Positions 13,549-17,390 of a DNA stretch of 17,390 nucleotides are shown here, piece after piece (position 1 is the first letter of the stretch; the number at the start of each line of letters is the position of its first letter). This stretch comes from Gammaproteobacteria bacterium. Lineage in GTDB: Bacteria > Pseudomonadota > Gammaproteobacteria > Steroidobacterales > GCA-2729495. Location of the stretch: the NCBI GenBank assembly GCA_030429685.1, contig JAUIEY010000021.1, positions 1 to 17,390 of the forward strand. Reading direction: 5' to 3'. Under the pieces are notes generated by a model. The model was not told where the DNA came from and ran no database searches. It saw only the letters and a list, made by a program, of their open reading frames with translations. Made by a program: the position numbers and the translations under genes.

Positions 13549-13574
13549 CCCCCGCTTTCGCGGGGGATTTTTTT
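13549..13574 (+). terminator. Strong intrinsic terminator of the PEP-CTERM transcript
   Basis: CCCCCGC-TTTC-GCGGGGG is a perfect 7-bp GC stem with a 4-nt loop, followed by A and seven T. It lies 46 bp after the stop of the second PEP-CTERM gene and 32 bp before the convergent operon's end. The minus strand has an A-run rather than a U-run after the hairpin, so it acts mainly on the plus strand. Confidence 0.93.
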
Positions 13575-13606
13575 AGCAAATTATTCCGCATCTCTTCCGC
13601 GTAACC

Positions 13607-14749
13607 CTAAATACTCGGCCGCATCTTGCGGCTGTTGTCCGCGCCGTTGTCGAAGGAACTCACCACGCCGGAGATGCGGGTAACCAGGTAAATCAGCACC
13701 AGGATGGCGATGATCCAGGCGCCGGCCAGCCAGCGGCGGTAGCTCGCCGTGCTGTAGACGCCGCCTGAGCCGATCGGTTGCTCCGTGATGGGCATGAGCG
13801 GCAGGCCGTAGCGGCGCGCAATGGTGGCAATACCGGAAATGTTGAGCACCGGTACACCTTCCTGCAGGAAATGACCCATCACTGATTTCACCGCGAAGGC
13901 TTTGGGCTGCGCCGAGGTGATCACGCCGCCGGCAAAGTACTGGTCAATGGAGGCGGGCCCGGTGCTGGCGGTGCCGCCGCCGATATTGATGTAGGCGCGG
14001 ATCGGCTGGCCGTCGGCAAAGCGCGCATACAGGGCGATGCGTTTGGCTACCGACTCTTCCAGATTGGAGGGCAACAGCAACTCCAGGTCGGCTTTCTGGA
14101 TGGCGTTGCGGATGATGGTGCGGCCGCGTTCCGGCACGCCAATGCCACGGTCTTCGGCGCCGCCCAGTGACGCGGCAATTTCGACGGTGTCAATCAATCC
14201 GGCTTCACGCAACAGCCGCGACATGTCGACCCAGGTCAGCCCCGGAATGTTCGCACCCCATTGCGAGGCCGAGCCGGAGGTGATCACCAGCGGCCGGGCG
14301 CCCACCTGCTCGATGGCCGCATAAGTTGCCATGTTGAGCACGGGAAACGAACCGGACACCGCAACCGCCACCACGTCGCCCTGGTCCACACCCACTTCGC
14401 GCAGCATGCGCACGATCACGGCCGCCCAGTTGGGGTTAATGGTGGTTTGCTTGGCCGGCAAATGCCCGCTCAGCGAGGTGACCGGGCTGGACGCAATGCC
14501 GATCATGCCGGATTCCTGCGGATCCACATCCGCATCCAGGCGCTGCATGCCTTTGCGAATGTTGCCGATGTATTCCATGGCGTCCTGCGTCTGTTCCGCG
14601 GCGGCCGCCATTTTGCCGAAGTCCGCCTTGGTGTCCTGCCGGCGCATGGTCTCGACCATCAGAAAGCCGGCCAGCGATATCAATGCCAGCACGATCATCG
14701 CGCCGGTCGGGGCCTGGTTGGGGCGCCAGTAAACGTGGGTATAGGCCAT
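13607..14749 (-). CDS. Poly-gamma-glutamate system protein (TIGR04332-like)
   Basis: A 380-residue protein with one membrane helix near each end (about 17-34 and 340-360) and a large domain between them, probably outside the cytoplasmic membrane. The domain has AVAVSGSFPVLNMATYAAIEQVGARPLVITSGSAS-like blocks and a Gly-rich INIGGGTASTG turn. It resembles the protein that regularly accompanies PgsB and PgsC in proteobacterial poly-gamma-glutamate loci. Its exact role is not known; export or assembly is a reasonable guess. It is the last gene of the operon, 14 nt after pgsC, with AAGGA upstream of the ATG. Confidence 0.82.
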   Translation of the reverse strand: MAYTHVYWRPNQAPTGAMIVLALISLAGFLMVETMRRQDTKADFGKMAAAAEQTQDAMEYIGNIRKGMQRLDADVDPQESGMIGIASSPVTSLSGHLPAKQTTINPNWAAVIVRMLREVGVDQGDVVAVAVSGSFPVLNMATYAAIEQVGARPLVITSGSASQWGANIPGLTWVDMSRLLREAGLIDTVEIAASLGGAEDRGIGVPERGRTIIRNAIQKADLELLLPSNLEESVAKRIALYARFADGQPIRAYINIGGGTASTGPASIDQYFAGGVITSAQPKAFAVKSVMGHFLQEGVPVLNISGIATIARRYGLPLMPITEQPIGSGGVYSTASYRRWLAGAWIIAILVLIYLVTRISGVVSSFDNGADNSRKMRPSI

Positions 14750-14763
14750 TGATAATTTGTCCT

Positions 14764-15375
14764 TTACTGTATCGGTGCAGCGCCGTCATCGCCGAGCAGT
14801 TGCGCGAGCAGGTCGATGAAAGACAGTTGGCCGGCGTCATGCGCAATCATGACATCCGGGATCACCACAATGAGCACCAGCCGCACCAGCACCGAGGTGA
14901 TCGCCAGCGCCGACAGCGTCTGGATCACACCCTGGCGGTTGAACCACAGCGCAATGAGACCCGGGATGATGTAGCCGACCACGCCGAGTTCCACGAACAC
15001 CGGCTCGAAACTCTGGTTCAGGGCATCCGTGCCGGTGTCAGCCTGCATGGCCGGGTTGCTGGCGGTGAAGTCGAAGGCGATGCCGCCGCCGATGGTCAGT
15101 TCCAGCAGCGCGCCGATCAGATAAGCCGTGAGGATGGTCAGGCCGGTCATGCGGCGGCCGTAGAGCACCATGAACGATGACGACACGCGCACGATGGCAA
15201 AGGTCAGCAGCGCAACAACAATCGTGATGGCGAGGTTGACCGGCTGCATCAGCGTCAGCGCGATGTAGCCCGGCACGATCAGGCCGCCGGCGGCAATGCC
15301 GAAGGCTTCGGTGACCAGCAGGGTCACGAGCAGGCCGATGCCGATCGCCAGCGCCAGCAGGTTCAGGGTAATCAT
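14764..15375 (-). CDS. pgsC: PgsC/CapC, poly-gamma-glutamate synthesis membrane subunit
   Basis: A 203-residue, very hydrophobic protein with about five membrane segments. It opens with the family-typical GIGLLVTLLVTEAFGIAAGGLIVPGYIAL region, in which TEAFGIAAGGLIVPGY is diagnostic. PgsC partners PgsB in the membrane complex that polymerises and secretes poly-gamma-glutamate. It is longer than the roughly 150-residue Bacillus protein: a hydrophilic insert (FDFTASNPAMQADTG, then ALNQSFEPV) and a C-terminal tail of about 25 residues account for the extra length. The start overlaps the pgsB stop (ATGA), and a GGAG lies 7-10 nt before it. Confidence 0.88.
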   Translation of the reverse strand: MITLNLLALAIGIGLLVTLLVTEAFGIAAGGLIVPGYIALTLMQPVNLAITIVVALLTFAIVRVSSSFMVLYGRRMTGLTILTAYLIGALLELTIGGGIAFDFTASNPAMQADTGTDALNQSFEPVFVELGVVGYIIPGLIALWFNRQGVIQTLSALAITSVLVRLVLIVVIPDVMIAHDAGQLSFIDLLAQLLGDDGAAPIQ

Positions 15376-16595
15376 AGGGGCTCCAGGGTTTCCGCGCGGT
15401 TGCCGAAATAGCGGGCGAGTTCGTTACCGCAGCCTTTGATATTGGCCATACCGACAATGGCGGCGCGTTTGCCCGCCAGTTCCAGCACGCTTTCAATCAC
15501 TTCGCGGGCGTTGGCGCCTTCTTCAACGATGACGCGTTCCGGCGCTATGCCTTGCTTAAGTGCTTCACGAAGAAAAATAATGGTGCCGCTGCCAATGACC
15601 ACAAAGTGATGCGTTTCGCTCCACTGCGCCGCGGCCACCGCGATTTCATGCGAGCGCTGCGGCCGGTCGGCGCGGCAGTTCACAATCGCAATGCGCTTGT
15701 AGCCTTCTTCCGGGGTGTAGCGCGCCGCAATGCGTTCCCAGATGCGGCGGGTTGATTCCGGGTCATTGGCGGCGAAGGCATTCACAAAAATCAGCTCGTG
15801 GCCGTGATAGGTCAGTTTGCAGACCTGCGTAGCGCCGGGTTCCGGCTCCAGCGCCGCCATACCCACCAGCGCGGTGGCCCGTTCAACGCCCAGTTCTTCG
15901 CAAACTGCCAGCGACAGCGCGACGTTCTCGGCGTGTTCGCGGTATTTAAAGATCTGCAGCTCAGCCTCGGTGACCGCTGCGACCTGCGCATCGTCAATGG
16001 CAATCAGTTGCGTGCCCCGGTCAGCCGCCGCTGCGGTGAACACATCGAGATGACGCTGTTCGGCGGTGAACAACCGTGCATTCACCGGCGTGCTGCCGGC
16101 CAGCGCCAGTGCGACGTGGCGGCCAGTCGGGCCCATGATATCGAGGTGATCGCGGCGCGCATTGGTGATCACGCCGTGAGTGGAGCGGATCATGTGCGAT
16201 TCCGTCAGCGCCTGGAAACGCGGCTGCAATGCCATGCACTCAAACACAACGACGTCCGGATTGTATTTGGCCACGCGGCGCATCACCCGCATCTGCTCGA
16301 TGATGTTCGGTCGCGACAGGCGGAACACCGGAAACTCGTTCCCCTTCACATCGGCGACCGCCGCTAAAGTGCCGCTGGTTTTGGCGCACACGCGCAGGCC
16401 ACCGGCACGCAGTCCCGCGGCGATCAGCCGGGTGACACTGGTCTTGCCGCGGGTGCCGTTAACATGAATGCGGGTGCCGATACGCGCCAGTACGCGCTTG
16501 TACAGCCAGTATTCGATGGCGAAATAACTGATCAGTACCAGCCACAGGATCGCGGTGATGGCGGCTTCGGTTGGCAGCTGGTTAAAGAAATCCAT
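15372..16595 (-). CDS. pgsB: PgsB/CapB-type poly-gamma-glutamate ligase
   Basis: A 407-residue Mur-ligase-like amide ligase that activates gamma-carboxylates with ATP and joins glutamate units. A membrane anchor spans about 11-34, followed by the P-loop NGTRGKTSVTR (46-56). Further conserved blocks are FECMALQP (118-125), ITNARRDHLDIMGPTG (143-158; the family usually reads NVREDHxDVMGPT, so the second Arg replaces a Glu) and IAIVNCRADRPQRS near 300. Length and order fit PgsB/CapB rather than MurC-F or folylpolyglutamate synthase. It lies 28 nt after the lipoprotein gene and overlaps pgsC by 4 nt. The actual polymer is inferred, not shown. Confidence 0.9.
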   Translation of the reverse strand: MDFFNQLPTEAAITAILWLVLISYFAIEYWLYKRVLARIGTRIHVNGTRGKTSVTRLIAAGLRAGGLRVCAKTSGTLAAVADVKGNEFPVFRLSRPNIIEQMRVMRRVAKYNPDVVVFECMALQPRFQALTESHMIRSTHGVITNARRDHLDIMGPTGRHVALALAGSTPVNARLFTAEQRHLDVFTAAAADRGTQLIAIDDAQVAAVTEAELQIFKYREHAENVALSLAVCEELGVERATALVGMAALEPEPGATQVCKLTYHGHELIFVNAFAANDPESTRRIWERIAARYTPEEGYKRIAIVNCRADRPQRSHEIAVAAAQWSETHHFVVIGSGTIIFLREALKQGIAPERVIVEEGANAREVIESVLELAGKRAAIVGMANIKGCGNELARYFGNRAETLEPL

Positions 16596-16623
16596 CGCTG
16601 GTTACGCGCGGCAGGACGGGCAA

Positions 16624-17067
16624 CTAGCCGCCGTTGCGCCACATGAACTCGCGCAGCTGGGCGGTTGGCCGGCCGTCCACGTCGAGCGCCTGGTCGCGCT
16701 GGTACTCGCGCACCGCATTGCGGGTTTTGCTGTCCACCGTGCCGTTGGCAGTGCCGTCGAAATAACCCAGTTGCTGCAGGCGTTGCTGAATCCAGATCAC
16801 ATCGCTCTTGTTATAAGCGGGCGCGACGGTTTTGGTGGTGTTCGAAGGCGTTGCGCCGGTTTCCTCTGCACCGTCGGCAGCCGTGCCCGTGACAGCCGGG
16901 CTGTCCGGTGCGGCAGGCTGCGGCGCGGCTTCCGTCACCGGCTCAATAGCGGCTTCCGCCGCAGTCTCCGCCGGCGGCTCGGTCGCGGCCGGTGGCTGCA
17001 CGGCACAGGCGGCCAGCAGCAGGGCGGCCAAAAGGGTAGCAGAGGATCTGACAGGGTTGTTTCGCAT
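16624..17067 (-). CDS. Lipoprotein with C-terminal peptidoglycan-binding domain
   Basis: A 147-residue protein. The signal peptide ends in the lipobox LLAAC (Cys21). A low-complexity Ala/Pro/Glu/Thr linker spans about 22-85. A PG_binding_1 domain at about 90-143 carries WIQQRLQQLGYFDG, TVDSKTRNAVREYQR and a C-terminal LREFMW. It should be tethered to a membrane by lipid and touch the cell wall. As first gene of the pgs-like operon it may dock the polymer machinery to the envelope, possibly taking part of the role of the missing PgsA/CapA; this is inference. The linker composition makes its middle poorly alignable. Confidence 0.85.
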   Translation of the reverse strand: MRNNPVRSSATLLAALLLAACAVQPPAATEPPAETAAEAAIEPVTEAAPQPAAPDSPAVTGTAADGAEETGATPSNTTKTVAPAYNKSDVIWIQQRLQQLGYFDGTANGTVDSKTRNAVREYQRDQALDVDGRPTAQLREFMWRNGG

Positions 17068-17074
17068 CCGGAAA

Positions 17075-17080
17075 ATTATA
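17075..17080 (-). promoter_or_regulatory. Consensus -10 box of the pgs-like operon
   Basis: TATAAT on the minus strand lies 7 bp before the lipoprotein ATG at 17067. Only a weak -35 (TTACGC at 18 bp) is visible. If used, transcription would start at or next to the ATG, giving a leaderless mRNA; otherwise a start downstream or another promoter applies. Confidence 0.35.
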
Positions 17081-17167
17081 AGCGCATGTTATTGGCGCGC
17101 GTAAGAGCCTTATTTTTGGCAGAATTATCCGCATTTCCTGAGCTAAACCGGGTGGCAAAAGCAAACA

Positions 17168-17390
17168 GTGAGCTGGCAACTGGAATCCGCCGCGCGCCGG
17201 CTGGCAACCCGGCGCAAAGCGCTGCTGAAGCGCTATGCGGCCGGCTTTGATGCCGGCTATGACGCTGCCGACCTGCACCAGTTGCGGGTGACCCTGCGGC
17301 GCATGCGCAGCTTGTTAAAGCAACGCCAGGGTAAAAAGGCACGCCAGTTGCGGCATCGTCTCAGCGCGTTTGCTGATGTGACCAACGACG
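17168..17390 (+). CDS. CHAD-domain protein (3' truncated by window)
   Basis: The first 74 codons of a gene that runs off the right edge. From a GTG at 17168 it reads as a basic helical domain with the CHAD signature DLHQLRVTLRRMRSLLK and RQLRHRLSAFADVTND, in which the conserved His and the Arg ladder are present. CHAD domains bind polyphosphate. An in-frame stop 21 nt upstream of the GTG limits the start. It diverges from the pgs-like operon across a 100-bp gap. It may be a stand-alone CHAD protein; a CYTH-CHAD fusion is excluded because no N-terminal CYTH domain fits before the start. Confidence 0.8.
   Translation, partial: MSWQLESAARRLATRRKALLKRYAAGFDAGYDAADLHQLRVTLRRMRSLLKQRQGKKARQLRHRLSAFADVTND

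Noticed and set aside
16555..17250. 231-codon plus-strand frame opposite the lipoprotein and pgsB start
   Set aside because: The opposite strand has a lipobox and peptidoglycan-binding domain. This frame is Arg/Gly-rich with no recognisable features.

Overview
The window looks like chromosomal DNA of a GC-rich Gram-negative bacterium, most likely a gammaproteobacterium. This is inferred from an RND efflux operon, a lipoprotein lipobox, a RAYT transposase with terminal repeats, sigma-54 regulation, and three proteins with PEP-CTERM/VPLPA-type C-terminal sorting signals, which imply an exosortase encoded elsewhere. No rRNA, tRNA or CRISPR array was seen. Both ends cut through genes.

Left part (1-3650): a 5'-truncated repeat protein with a PEP-CTERM-like tail (+) converges on a two-gene minus-strand unit. 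That unit encodes a cysteine-rich exported protein and a coiled-coil membrane protein with a CxxC motif, both of unknown function. A divergent 55-codon ORF with its own promoter-like sequence stops at the edge of a mobile element.

Mobile element and efflux operon (3653-9406): a REP-associated tyrosine transposase is bounded by 25-bp inverted terminal repeats, with the left one duplicated. The right repeat abuts, and seems to supply the -35 box for, the promoter of a tetR - periplasmic adaptor - RND pump operon. A 22-bp perfect palindrome, the likely TetR operator, overlaps its -10 box. No outer-membrane channel gene is present.

Middle (9407-13574): a structured leader precedes a gene of unknown function, translationally coupled to a small Trp-rich DUF2389/TIGR02450 protein. 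Next comes a sigma-54 enhancer-binding protein with no sensory domain and a variant GAFTGA loop. A near-consensus -24/-12 promoter with two upstream palindromes follows it and drives a small winged-helix-like protein and two tandemly duplicated VPLPA-CTERM exported proteins, closed by a strong intrinsic terminator. This looks like a compact, self-contained sigma-54-controlled surface-protein module.

Right part (13607-17390): a minus-strand operon encodes a peptidoglycan-binding lipoprotein, a PgsB/CapB-type ligase, PgsC/CapC, and the 'poly-gamma-glutamate system protein' that accompanies them. It resembles a poly-gamma-glutamate synthesis/export system, but no pgsA/capA is visible. A divergent CHAD-domain gene runs off the right edge.
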